This document shows, in pieces, positions 10,000 to 21,290 of a stretch of 64,000 nt of DNA; the first letter of the stretch is position 1, and the number at the start of each line of letters is the position of its first letter. Where the stretch lies: assembly GCA_964034945.1 (NCBI GenBank), contig OZ035960.1, positions 76,048,585 through 76,112,584 of the forward strand. Reading direction: 5' to 3'. Under the pieces are notes generated by a model, which did not search any database, was not told the DNA's origin, and was given only the letters and a program-made list of their open reading frames with translations. The position numbers and the translations under genes are program-made. This stretch comes from Chrysopilus asiliformis (taxonomy: Eukaryota > Arthropoda > Insecta > Diptera > Rhagionidae).

Positions 10000-10560
10000 T
10001 ACCGAGCGGTTATGCCGGATTCTTACCGGTTAAAACCACCTTCTTCTCCTTCTTCTCCTTCCTCTCACCCCGCGGGACTGCCGATTGGTATTACTTCACG
10101 GTGTGGGGTCAGTTTTAACTGCATACCTGTATGTCTGCCTTTTTAAGCCGCTCCTCCTCCATTAGCTGAAGTTGGATACACCTTAATGTTTTGTCCACAG
10201 CCTTCCAGTTCTCTTCACTTGTAAGTATCTGCCCAATTCACAGTTAGTTCGGTAGAGGTTTCAGCTTTTAGTTCTTTTTTTTTGCGCAGCAAACCTTGAG
10301 CAACAGAACAAGACGTGTTCCGGGTTCTCTAATACCGCTATACATCTCGGGCAATCTGGTGAGTCATCCAATCCGAAGCGATGTAAATATTTCCGGAAAC
10401 CCCGATGTCCAGTTAAAAACGGTGTTAGTGTAAAGTTTATCTTCCCGTGTTTACGGTCAACCTAATCTGAAATACTTGGTATGAGTTTAAATGTCCAACG
10501 ACCGCTCTCAGCTTGCTCACATCTTTTCTGCCACTGTTGTATGGACTGCTTACGCTCGTC
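10000..10560 (-). pseudogene. R1-type non-LTR retrotransposon, 3' end of ORF2 and 3' UTR
   Basis: The minus strand reads WQKRCEQAESGRWTFKLIP, then RKHGKINFTLTPFLTGHRG, then a C-x2-C...H-x4-C knuckle (CPRC...EHVLFCC). This is the C-terminal region of R1-clade ORF2 proteins, after the reverse transcriptase. An in-frame stop follows SISD. About 200 bp of GC-richer 3' UTR follows, down to the AACCGGTAAGAATCCGGCAT segment. Reverse transcriptase proper is absent. It may be the far end of the R1-type element at 12659-14520 on the same strand. Confidence 0.75.
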
Positions 10561-11810
10561 TTTTCTTATTGACGTGGATACGTCTTGGATTTTGGTTATG
10601 GGGGTACAAATTAGAAAATCGGCTTGCTGCCATGATAACAAATTTGCAATCGATGATACTCGATAGTTTGTGGTGGCATTCGATAGCAGTCAAAAACTTG
10701 TATTATATTTATACAACCCTTCCACTAACACCATCATGCTTCCGACAGCGGCCTGACAGCTCACGAAAATTTTCAAGCAAATTATAACACTTTTTTAGTA
10801 TATAAATCGCGAAATACACTAAAAATTAACGAAATTAACACGAAAACTAAATTTTCCACCGAAATTGGTGGTTTGTTTTGATTTTTAACTAACTGACTGC
10901 TGAGAATCAAATTTGTGTATTGCCATTGTGCGATTTTTTTATGGTTTTTTCGAGGCGCATTACAACTAATTACGTATTACAACTGAGATGTGGGAACACT
11001 TGAGATGAGGCCGCACACATAAATAACTCAGTATTCACACAGAAATTGAAACCGCCAGCATGTCGCTAGTTGTCCCTCTCTCAAACCAAATATTTTAGGA
11101 GAACTTTCTTATCTATATTAGGTAATCATTGGTTAAACTATGTTTTTACTGCCGCTGCTGTGCTGTGTTTGCTGCTTGTAGTACAGATTTAACATTTATA
11201 CTCTTTTTATGCTCCTCCTTTGTGTGTATTGAATCTGATGTATTGAATTTGAATGTCATGTTATTTCGTTCTTTTCGCTCTTAAAAGTTTCGCTCTTAAC
11301 GGCAAAAGCGTTTGCTGTGGTTTCCGACTCTCGTTCTTCGGAACGAAAATGATTTCTATTTAAGTTTTCGCTTCTTGTTCAAAGCGGTTTGTGGGTCTCG
11401 CTTAAAAATGAATGAAAGCCTCGAGCGATGGCTGTTGGTTATGATGCACACACATATATAAGTATGGATTTCATTAGTAAGAGAGAGTAGAAATGCGAGT
11501 GTTTTGAACACTGTAAGTATGATATTTATTTGAGGGGGTCAGAATGATAGTGAAGTAAGTCACTTTTCACTTTTCATTAACTAAGTTACTTTTTCACTTA
11601 AATTAATGTTTGTAAAAAATACTAATAACTACACTATTACTGATAAGACGCTTGCGGTGAATAGGGTTGGGTAATATTATGAGTTTTTTACATACATGTT
11701 CACAAAACCCTTGATTACTCGTGAAAAATGAAAAGTGACTTACTTCACTGTCATTCTAACCCCCTCATTTCATACTTCTCTTATCATAAACCAATTATAA
11801 ATAAAATTAT
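10541..11810. repeat. Large interspersed repeat, copy 1 (second copy at 54758-55616)
   Basis: Two blocks match the distant copy. The first, 10548-10672, contains GATGATACTCGATAGTTTGT. The second, about 11145-11810, contains GTGGTTTCCGACTCTCGTTC and AGCGATGGCTGTTGG. Between them this copy holds about 470 bp that differs from the 290 bp at the other site. A 235-bp MITE (11532-11766) is present here and absent there. I see no coding content. Confidence 0.8.
11532..11766. mobile_element. MITE with related empty site
   Basis: The inverted ends are GAGGGGGTCAGAATGATAGT on the left and GAGGGGGTTAGAATGACAGT on the right read inward, both continuing with GAAGTAAGTCAC. It is flanked by ATTT on both sides (11528-11531 and 11767-11770). 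The duplicate locus near 55518-55540 lacks the element and has a single copy of the site with one substitution. No coding sequence; superfamily unknown. Confidence 0.85.
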
Positions 11811-12658
11811 TATACCCGTATGGTGAAACCGAATATCTCAAAAACGGTGCATCTTATTAAAAAAGTGCAAGAACAAAAGTTATTTAGGATATGATTCTAC
11901 ATAAAACTCCCATACATCAAAATCCGATTGGAATAAATTTAAAAATATCAGTTGTGGTCAACACAAAACTTTCTTCTACAAAATCTACGACCCTGTGCAA
12001 TTTACGTTATAGCATACTACCTCCCAATAAATTCTTGGTTTATTCAAAAATATCAAAAACGTACAAAATTTGAGATAACTTGAGAACTGTAAAAGATATC
12101 AATTTACGGTAAATGGGAAAAATGGTAGAAAATGTTAACATCTTTAATTATTCTTTTAACTGATTTGTCGAAAAACCGTTAGTTTGCAAATTATTCGCAA
12201 AAATATGATTTGTTACATATTAATGAAAATATTTCAATAACGGTAAAAGATAACGGATAACGGTAAGGAATAAAATTGTGCAGAATGCCATTCTCATCAA
12301 TTCATTTCATACATTCAGTCAGCAAAAACCCGTTAGTTTTCGAGATAATCGCAAAAAACTGTTTTTTTTTTTGAAATAACGGTTTATCTCGATAACAGGT
12401 TGAGATATCGAGTTATAGCTAAAGACAAAAGTGTGGGAAATTTTATTTTCTCCAAGTTTTGTCATACTTAAGGCCACTAAAAAACGCGTAGTTTGGGAGT
12501 AAATCTTTCATGAATACAATACTTTATTATACTCCGTAGAAGAAAGTAAAAATCTAATTAGAAAGTTTGACTTCAAACTGGAATTTTTATACAACATACA
12601 ACTGTTCGCCGTTCACTTAAATCACCATACGGATTTTCAATAATTGCCAGATTGGCAA
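11811..12658 (-). repeat. Family A repeat in reverse orientation (A4), interrupted by repeat B1
   Basis: It starts with TATACCCGTATGGTGAAACC, the reversed family A terminus, and resumes at 12553 with the AATCTAATTAGAAAGTTTG block. It stops at GCCAGATTGGCAA, where R1-type sequence begins. The other terminus (TTATAGCTTTTGTTATGT) is missing at this junction. Confidence 0.8.
11945..12552. repeat. Repeat family B, copy B1
   Basis: It runs from TATCAGTTGTGGTCAACACA to TATACTCCGTAGAAGAAAGT. The same sequence, in the same order, is found at 45405-47850, where it is interrupted by another element. B1 provides the empty site for that insertion near 12500 (GGGAGTAAATC). No coding content. Confidence 0.85.
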
Positions 12659-13525
12659 GACATTCAGTTCTCAATTCTTTTATCTCGAGGTTCCACCAGG
12701 AATTCGCCTTCCCTTTTGGGGCTGATCTGCGTCTTGGCATGAAGGCATCGCAAGCGTTTTCTAGCGATAGTACGATTTGTTTAGCTTTCTCTGAGGCAGT
12801 TCCACTCAGCTCTTCTTGTTGCCGTAGGACTTCTATGAAAGCATCTTCGTCGATCACTTTTATCGCCTAACCAGCTTTCAGCTTTCCTAACACGTGTCTG
12901 CCTCGCGGGGTTTCTGGCACCTACTGTGTAGATGATATAGCTTGATGGTCGCTGTGAGTATAGTGTTCGCTGACCCGCCATTCTAAGTCTTTTGCCAAGC
13001 CGTTGCTTACGAACGTAAGGTCCACTATCAACCCTGCTTCCCCCTTTCTGAAGGTGTTTACTCCTCCACTGTTAGCAAGAACTACATCCAGTTGAGAAAA
13101 GACCTCTAGTAAGATGCGAGCTCTCTCATTTGTTGTTCGGCTCCCCAATCAATCGCCCACGCATTAAAATCGCCAGCAATGGCTTTTGGATTATGTCCTA
13201 CTGCGTCTAAGACTAGGTGGTCTAACATTAGCTTATATTGTGGAATTGTTGCACTCGGTGGGGCGTAGCAGCTATAGAAGTAGATTCCGCCAATTTTCGC
13301 TTTTGTAAAACCTTCAGCAGGGTCTGGCATTGCCTCTTGTATTGCACGATTTTCGCATGCCCATATTGCTGCTTCACCCGTTGTATCTTTCAGCCATACA
13401 CTGTTGTTTAGGTTCCTGTATTGTTCGCTTATTATAGCAATGTCCGCTCCCGTTTCGTAGATAGTCTGTGACAGCAAGTCCTGTGCCACCTCGCAATGAT
13501 TTAGATTTAGTTGTACAATGTTCAT
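12659..13525 (-). pseudogene. R1-type retrotransposon ORF2, endonuclease domain (truncated, frameshifted)
   Basis: The start codon overlaps the ORF1 stop (ATGA at 13522-13525). The protein opens with NIVQLNLNHCEVAQDLL and IISEQYRN, and includes the GDFNAWAIDWG segment of the apurinic/apyrimidinic-type endonuclease. It shifts frame near 13110-13145 and again near 12925-12980. After HSDHQAI and an MPRRRSAPKGKANSWW segment it ends at 12659 against a family A repeat. Reverse transcriptase is missing. Loss of the 3' part is the opposite of the usual LINE 5' truncation, so it reflects a later rearrangement. Confidence 0.82.
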
Positions 13526-14493
13526 TTACGAGTCTTGTTGAGTGCCCTCCTAAATTCGGGGCATCTATTACTTCCTGCCACATGCTTGCTGTCTTCTGTC
13601 GTATCTTTACAAAACAGACAATGAGGTTCCTTTTTGCAGTTCTTGGCTATATGACCTTTCTCCGAGCATCTTCTGCATAACTCCGATCTATCGTGTTGGC
13701 TAGTGCAGGATTTGGCTACGTGCCCGACTTCGAAGCATTTGTAGCATCTCCTCAATATAGTTTTTTTTCTGAGCCGGTAGACTACCCATCCTACTCGGAT
13801 CTTTCCTACCGCAAGTGCTTTCTGTGCTGCTTCTACTAGGAGGCTTATTGTAGCTATTTGGGTACCTCCGTATCCCTTACTAAGGCTCTTTATAGAGGTT
13901 TCAGAAATATCGGCTATATTAAGCCGTTCCACTAGTGCTTTGCAAATATCCCCTTTTGTTGTTACTTCTTCGAGGTCCTTGCATTCGATGAGTAGGTCGT
14001 TCCTTTTCATCAGAATATCTGCGTGCTGTCCCAGGGATTTCTCTACTTCGCTGTGGAAGCTCTCTGTAGCCTGTGCATTAGAACTTTTGATTTCGAGCAG
14101 TAGGTGCCCCTTTTGAGTTCTCCTGATGCGGTTTACGCTTTCACCTAGGTCTTTTAGGGCGGGATCTGACTTGATTTTGCTAAGTATCTCCGCGTACGTA
14201 ATTTTACCTTTTGCCGAAATTATCATGGCATGTGGTCGACTTCTCGTTTGGGGTCTGCTGTAGTTTCTCCCGACATTCGCTGCAGTAGTGTTAAGAGTTT
14301 TCGGTATATTTGTTTCCGTCGTTTTTTCACTCTTATTATCGGGGGTTCCCCTTCGCGACGCTTTCCGTCTTTTCGGTGTGTGTATCCGACAATTGGTATC
14401 CTCCGACACTTCTCTGCCTCTCTTTGGTAGGTTATTACCAACGAACACTGGTTTTGGTGATGTTTGTGTTTCCTTCGCCCCTTTTTCCACCAC
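13522..14493 (-). CDS. R1-type retrotransposon ORF1 (Gag-like, three zinc knuckles)
   Basis: An intact 323-codon frame. The first ~110 residues are basic and low in complexity (PKRRKASRRG). A central region contains KITYAEILSKIKSDPALKDL. The C-terminus carries CCHC knuckles in series (CYKCFEVGHVAKSC, CRRCSEKGHIAKNC and a third CLFC...H...C). This is the RNA-binding ORF1 protein of R1/LOA/I-type LINEs. The stop overlaps the ORF2 start, consistent with coupled re-initiation. Intact ORF1 beside a broken ORF2 suggests the ORF2 damage was by rearrangement rather than long decay. Confidence 0.85.
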   Translation of the reverse strand: MVEKGAKETQTSPKPVFVGNNLPKRGREVSEDTNCRIHTPKRRKASRRGTPDNKSEKTTETNIPKTLNTTAANVGRNYSRPQTRSRPHAMIISAKGKITYAEILSKIKSDPALKDLGESVNRIRRTQKGHLLLEIKSSNAQATESFHSEVEKSLGQHADILMKRNDLLIECKDLEEVTTKGDICKALVERLNIADISETSIKSLSKGYGGTQIATISLLVEAAQKALAVGKIRVGWVVYRLRKKTILRRCYKCFEVGHVAKSCTSQHDRSELCRRCSEKGHIAKNCKKEPHCLFCKDTTEDSKHVAGSNRCPEFRRALNKTRK

Positions 14494-14554
14494 CTGGGAG
14501 GTTTTCTCCGCTTTGATTTCTTTTTTCGTTAAATGTTGATAAATAACAAGTTAT

Positions 14555-14930
14555 AATAGAAAGAAGGAATATGTTTCACATAACTATATGCTCAATGATA
14601 ATTTTATACCAAGATCAACTAAAGTAAAAGATCTTGGCATCATTTTTGATGTTTCTCTCACAGTTAATGATCATATTGACATGGTTTCATTCAGGGCTAA
14701 CTCTTTTGTGACGTCCAACAAAAATTTGTTCGGTTTGCTCTAAATCATTCTATTATTATCCTTGCTTATGAGAATCGCTCAAACGTTATTAATTTGCAGT
14801 CTCTGAAAGTTCGCCGAACTAATGCCAAAACTAAATTTACTTTTCACACTTTGAACGGAATAAGAGACTCAGTTGCACTATTATACAGATTTTTAGAAGT
14901 TCCATCACACGACAAATTATGATTATAATG
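14555..14930 (+). pseudogene. CR1/jockey-type LINE fragment (end of ORF2)
   Basis: Broken plus-strand frames read STKVKDLGIIFDVSLTVNDH and then FVRFALNHSI, SLKVRRTNAKTKF and LYRFLEVPSHDKL. These match, in order, the region after the reverse transcriptase active site in the better preserved LINE at 26310-30270. Several frameshifts and a deletion are present. Confidence 0.65.
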
Positions 14931-14934
14931 AGCC

Positions 14935-15368
14935 TTTTTCTTCAATGGCTCGAAATTGAATTTATGTTCTTAAATCAAGGAAATTGATATTCTGTCTGCT
15001 TAGTATGCCAATGCTCTTTAAAATTTGAAATATTGTTTTGGGGAAATCGAAAAATTTTTGATTTGCTTATTAAAATATTTTTGTGGTTTGTAAAAGTGAT
15101 GCGCATAGTGTTGCCGCCACTGTATTTTTGGGTGTAGCTGTGATCTCATGATGAGGTTAGTCAAAACCGTAGCTGCGGTGACGTGGTCTAGACTACTATC
15201 ACGAGTTCTATTGATGATGGGTTGCAGTGTAAAAATTTTACAAAGGCTCAAATTCATCCATAGTTCGCAATCCATGTAATACTGTAGGTGCAAAGCAGGG
15301 AAGAAAATTGGTATGAATCCTCAATTGTGGACAACGGGGGGCCCACTTTGGTGTATATCGCCGCGCCA
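14935..15368. other. Non-coding repeat, related to 42960-43090
   Basis: The stretch 15190-15320 resembles 42980-43090: both contain CATAGTTCGCAATC followed by a TGTA..TGCA segment and GGGA.GAAAAT. It looks like an old dispersed repeat. No gene seen. Confidence 0.5.
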
Positions 15369-17659
15369 TATAGGGGAGACTGGGTATGGTTGTCACATTT
15401 TTTGTTCTTTTGTATTTTTAGTGGCCATGTTCTTAGTTTAGCAGGATTCTTATATATCAGTAGATAATATACTTATTCTAAAACATATTTAGTTTAAATA
15501 TATTTAGTTTAAAAATAAATAAAGACTTTTTCTCTAGCATTATCTATTGAGGGAATATTATAAATTTTTTGAAAAAATAAAAGTGTGACTTTTAACCCCG
15601 TGTCAGGGGCAGGTTGTCACAGTGTCTGGGGTAGGTAGTCACATCCCAAGCAGCACAATAGGGCGAATCGTGGGCGCTTCGTCTACAAATTCGTACCTAT
15701 TGGGCGAAATGTTGGAAGAGGCGCCCACCATTCGTCCACTTAAGTGGACGAATATTCGACATTGGGGAACGATTTGAAGCCCAATAGGGCGACGCAAAAG
15801 CTTTATAGCTTTCTGCGACAGCCCGCTCTCAATATCTCGCACTGGGACTGAAACAAACATCTCAGAACGATAAAGCAATCTGAAAGAATGTATGCGTACG
15901 CCTGAAATGAATATGGAACGGATTTAATGGCGAAAATTATTTTAGAATTTTTGTAAATGGACATTTGTAATGGATTTTTCATTATGTTATATGCTGCCAT
16001 TTTAGTTGCAACTAAATTTTTTTTGACAAAATTCTATCTAAAACGCTTTAAATTGAAATGGGCCATCTAAATATTTTGTTTTCAACAAAAAATTTCTTTA
16101 ATTTAATTTTTCGTCAAAATTTTTTTTCCACTAATTCAATAAAATTTTGATGCCAATAAAATTGTGCTGCTTCAAAATTGTCTCCCATCTATTTTTTATG
16201 CGATTTCCTCCAGTGATTAGCTTAAAATAAGAAGTTTAATTTTCGAAGGGAAATTATTTGAATCAACATCAATGTGGAATATGGCGGATGGAAACATGTG
16301 CGCCCTCAAAGACGCGTCAGCTCATTTTCGCGCCCTATTAGACGTTAAGTTCTAATGGGAGGGCGTGAATACCTTCAAATACGCCTAAATGGGCGTCTAG
16401 TGCAATTCAAGTCTGTTAGGGCGCCGAAATATTTTTTCAGAGATAATAAAAAATGTCACCTGTTTTAGTGAGACAAAAGAACTTGAGACAAAGTGAGACA
16501 AAGCACAAAATTACTCTCTTAATAAGCCCCATATCCAGGCTTCCTCTCTAATCAGAGGACAAACTTCTCGCACTTGGTTTTCTGTCTTGCTCTAATACGC
16601 CCAATAGGGATATTTCGATGGAAATGTCGCCCTATAGGACATTATAGTTTTTTCGTGCTTTAGAAGTGGCGTCTTAATAGACCGAATAGGGTCAAAAGAA
16701 GACGTAAGGTCTATTAAAGCCAATATTGGTCATGGCAATAAAAACGAGATGTCCTCCTTAAGCCCTATTGGGCGATACTTCGACGAAGGCCTAAATTTAA
16801 GTCGTTCGGTCCTCCTCTCGCCCAGCAGATATGTCCTATAAGAAAATACGTCTTTAAGGGATTTTAATAGGGCGTAAATTGGACTCCTCGACTAAGAATA
16901 AGGCGTGGAGTCTTTCAACAGGGCGATATTACCCTACGGTGCTACTTGGGATAGCAAATTAAAGGGGGAATATAAAAATAAATACTTATTTAAATCAAAT
17001 GAGTATCTTTATTAAAGGTAAAATGTTGTATGTAATTAATTTTACCCAAGAAAAAAACGAAAAATGTCTTATTTTTAATAAAAAACAATAACCAAAATTT
17101 TTATTCATAATAATAATAAAAAAAATGCATAATTCATAATAAAAAACAATAACCAAAATTCTGGTAACGAAAATAACAAAAATATAATCATAGTAAGTCT
17201 ATAATTTCTTTGGACGTAATATTTTTTAATTCAAAATACCTAACTTAATGGAATTATATGAGACTACCAACCCCAGTCAACCTGAGACAACCTGCCCCAA
17301 AACACATTTTTGTACATAACCTCCCAAAATAAAGTTCAATCAATGTTTATTTGAAAAATCATATAACAATATCATGAAACACATATTTAACTTCATAAAT
17401 ACACGAAAAGGTATATTACTATGTATTATTTAATTATGCTTACGAGACTCGACACAGATGCACAAAAAATTACTTTCGCTGTCCAAAAAAAAACAATTGC
17501 ATCACTGCATTTTAGAGCAGGCTGAAGTGAAGTAGGTAGAGAAGTGTTGCTATAGCACTCATTCGACGCCGATTAATAAACTCATTCGTTCGCTCAGTTT
17601 TCTGTTATGGCCGCTGTGACAACCAACCCGTGTGACAACCATACCCGGTCTCCCCTATA
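15369..17659. mobile_element. TIR element with GGGGAGAC ends and TA duplication, containing a nested element
   Basis: The left end TAGGGGAGACTGGGTATGGT is mirrored on the right by TAGGGGAGACCGGGTATGGT (read inward); both continue TTGTCACA. TA lies outside each end. The phrase GGTTGTCACA is repeated near the left end. No transposase frame is recognised. TA duplication suggests Tc1/mariner-like or pogo-like mobilisation. The interior is interrupted at 15645-16950. Confidence 0.8.
15645..16950. mobile_element. Nested TIR element rich in CCTATTGGGCG motifs
   Basis: The ends are CCCAAGCAGCACAATAGGG and, read inward, CCCAAGTAGCACCGTAGGG. AT occurs outside both ends, but a two-base match is weak. 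The interior contains many copies of AATAGGGCG and its complement in both orientations, spread over 1.3 kb. No coding frame is recognised; superfamily unknown. Confidence 0.75.
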
Positions 17660-17962
17660 CACGCAAAGAAAAAATACGATTGATTGGTCCAATCAAAAAA
17701 TTAAGGAAGCATATATATGGTTAGAAAAATACTGGGGCCAACCGTACCAAATGCTTGGGAGACTTGTGAGCCGCTGTCTGTGTTTTTCGAAATGGGTCTC
17801 TATTTTTCTCACTGAGAAACATATCTATTTTTCTCACTGAAAACCATGACGTTCCATTTAATTTCTCTTCCATGTCCGATTTAATTTCACAATGTTGAGG
17901 AGAAATGGAAATACTAATTCTAAAACGGGTTGTTTTATTATAATTAATTTTGTTAATTAATG

Positions 17963-18254
17963 TTAACCCGTTCGGTACATGTTTTTTTCTATGGGGGTTA
18001 AAAATTCTCTCTATACAAATTAATTATGTTTAAGCTATTAGTATTCATTTAAAACAAAAAAAAAATTAAAAATTTTTATTTTTTACAAATACGTTCACTG
18101 TAATCCAGCTTTTTACTCAAAAAATCAAAATTGGGTCACAAATGCATTTAAAGGTGCACTGAATGAGATTAGAGTGTTGAAAATAAATAAATAATAAGTC
18201 AATTCAAATTTTTAACTGCGTTTCCATATGGCATCAAAATACCGAATGGGTTAA
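17963..18254 (-). mobile_element. piggyBac-type MITE (copy 2)
   Basis: TTAA duplication, body 17967-18250 (284 bp). It is the reverse orientation of the element at 763-1065, beginning CCCGTTCGGTACATGTTTTT and ending ACCGAATGGG. The difference in body length (284 versus 295 bp) comes from small indels. Confidence 0.88.
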
Positions 18255-19735
18255 TAATGTTAATTATTATTACACGGAGTGAAATAAAAATACGAATATA
18301 TGGGATAGTGGACTTTTTGGCACTGATTCCCTCAAAATAGCGATTTTTCCCTAGAATTTTGGGATAATTTCCAATTTTTTGGCCTGAATTCCGCTTTTTT
18401 GGAGTCATTACCAAAAAATTCACTGTCTCGTATCTTCCTGTTTTCTGTAGGAATTTCTTTCCTTGTAATAATGCTATATAATGTTAATTATTTAATTTTC
18501 TTTTTTTCGTCCAAGACACTATGGCATTAAATGTGAATATTTATAAATGCTACAGTATAGTTTCAGTTTCACAAAATATTCGCGAGATATTTCAGAATAA
18601 CATATTTTCTAATTTTTAGTCCAAAAACTTTTAAGTTAAAAAAACAAAATTACTTGAACATAAGCTTTATATGAATGTTTATAAAAAGTATTCACATATT
18701 TTTTTTCATCATTTTGCTTACCCCTTAAGACCAGTTAGCGCCATTAGCAACATACATATTTCAGTCCAAGAACAACGCATATCTATTAGAAATTATTATT
18801 TTTTGTATTGCAAGCATTTTTTTGTTAATTCTCCATATAATATGAATTTTAGCAAAAATGACAACATTTTCATTCAAAAATCAAAACTTCTACTTTAGAG
18901 ATTCAATTTTTTGTTTAGTACAACACACTCGTTTTTTTAACTATATTTTCAAAAGTCGAGAAACTGTTTTAAATGAAAGTCGATTTTCAGCAAAATCTAT
19001 CTCCGACCGACAACTTAAAAAAAAACTCTTTTTGCTGTTCGAATAGAAAAAAATTACGATTCAACAATTCAATTAAATTTTTTTGTTAATAATCACTGTA
19101 AATTTTAGCTTATCAAAAAATTAACACCTTTTTTATAATTACTATTTTTTTAAAAAAAGTTTGCATTGTTGCAGATTTCTTTTTTAGATATGCAAGTAAT
19201 TTAATATCTTAATGAGACTCACTTTCACTTCCTATTAATAATTTCCGACAAAAAAAATCTCTCTCGATGACCCGAAGAAGTCTATACATGAGGTATCAGT
19301 TAAATACTGGCACTTTGTGTTATACAAGCTACGAAAACAGTTTCTGATCCCAATTTCTAGTACACAAAGGATATGGAATGTATTTATACTTATTTCCAAT
19401 AGACATGTGCAAAATGGAAAAACGAGATGGCTTTACAATAGAATGATTTTAAATTGTCTCAGCTTTTGTCAACCCCTTTCCTTTTTTGATGTTCAAGACA
19501 TCAACCCCTAATTATTGAGTATTCTGGGAAAGTGTGTAGTTCGGTTATGTGCCCATATACAAACAAACCCGTATATCTAAGTGAGGTATAAAATTTCAAA
19601 CAAACTACAATATAAAATAGCACTGTGATTCATAAATGAATTGACATAAATAGAGTTGATGCAAAAAAAACGAATATTTAAGTACTACGAAAGCTTTTTA
19701 ATACGATATCTGTTATCAAAGGTTATTATTTAGTG
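18255..19735. other. AT-rich stretch, no gene seen
   Basis: About 1.5 kb with only short chance frames and homopolymer runs. I found no exon, TIR pair or known family here. Confidence 0.5.
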
Positions 19736-19910
19736 CAGTGTCTCCCACCCAGGGGTACATGTACCCCTAATGGTACATTGGCTGGTTCAAGGTATATCCA
19801 AAATCTAAAAAACGAAATGGCGGCAACACAGTTTTGAAAGAGTTGCGAAATGTTTTAAACAAAAAAATATCTGGAATTTGTATTAATAAATTAAAAGCTA
19901 AATACGGAAT

Positions 19911-20175
19911 CGTGTAATGGTGTAGCTATGGGTTCCCCTATCGCACCCCTAGTCGCTGACTTATGGATGAATTATATCGAAAATGAGCCATCTCCCGTGC
20001 CATACAAAAACCCAAGGTTTTCTTGAGATATGTGTATGAAGCCTTCGCCGTAATAAATAAACATCACGTGGAATAGTTCTTCACTGCCTTTAAGTGTTGA
20101 GTCGTCGGAGTGGACAGTCCATACCAATTTTCCGCTCGATGATTCCAGTTGTTCAATAACTTCGAGTTTCTTCAA
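19911..20175 (+). pseudogene. Penelope-like element reverse transcriptase fragment
   Basis: The plus strand reads NGVAMGSPIAPLVADLWM, the AMGSP motif that precedes the catalytic YVDD in Penelope-like reverse transcriptases. After a one-base frameshift it continues with a degenerate catalytic motif (YVYE instead of YVDD) and AFAVINKHH. Stop codons follow. It is too short to place in a subfamily. Confidence 0.6.
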
Positions 20176-21290
20176 ATAATAACTAAACAGTTTGTTTATA
20201 ATTAAAAAGTTAACGGGATTTTAGTTTTGAAAGTCAATATCGGGGGTGATGGCTCCATCGGAGACAAGAAATTCGTCAAGGGATTTTATCAAAATTAACG
20301 GCTGGTCGTCATAGTTTAACACTGTCTGAATCGTCAACTAAAACATCAATTGATGATCTTCGATCTCAAGTAATAAATATGGAGGAGACTTGTCAATCTG
20401 ATTGACAACATTCGGTCGATTGTTCAGGGGGAAGTTGATAAAATCGACAATTTAACTACTTGGGAACTGAAAAACAAAAGCGCATCATTGGAAGACATGA
20501 TTTCATCACTGCACCAAAAGCTCGTTAAAGGTTTGCAGTCTCCCGAATATCGAGTTCAACGACCTATAAGATCAGCATAGCTGAAGTCATCATCTTCAAA
20601 GCTTAACCCTCAAACAAATGGATTCCAGCTGATAAATCGTCTAAATTATCCTGTTACACTATCGACTGTCATTTCGAAAAAAAAGTGACGCTTTGCCACA
20701 ATTGAGTGCTAGTAACAATAACACCTGTTTATCTTTAATCTTGCTCCTTCCACTACATATTTTGAGGTATATGAATGGCTTTGGAGTAAACAAATAATAC
20801 TAACTGATGACGCAGAGCTAGTTAAATGCTACGACCTTACGCCCAAAAGATTTAAGGACTCGCGGTTTAGATCCTTTCAGATTAAGATACCGAGTAAGTA
20901 CTTTGAAACTATAATATGTCCAGATTTATGGCCTGAACAGATCATAGTAAAAGAGTTTAAAATAGGAAAAAGAACCTGTCCACAGCGTCCAATTCATTCA
21001 AACAATGATCTATCCCATTCAAAAAACTAATAATCTACTATCAGAATGTCAATGGCCTCCGTACTAAGACAAATCAACTACACTTTTCGTGGTCAACTTG
21101 TTACTACGATGTCATGCTGGTATTCTTGACAATCAAATTATTAATAATAATTGCACACTATTTCGTCACGGAAATCTATGCAATTTTACTGTTGGAGTGG
21201 ACTCATCCTTACTATAGGGTCTACATTTAGTGTCACGTTATTGGAGGTTTCCGCACCTGAATAGTTTGGAAATTCTATGTATTCGCATTG

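Noticed and set aside
13468..14539. Several plus-strand frames of 66-83 codons
   Set aside because: Antisense to R1-type ORF1 and ORF2.
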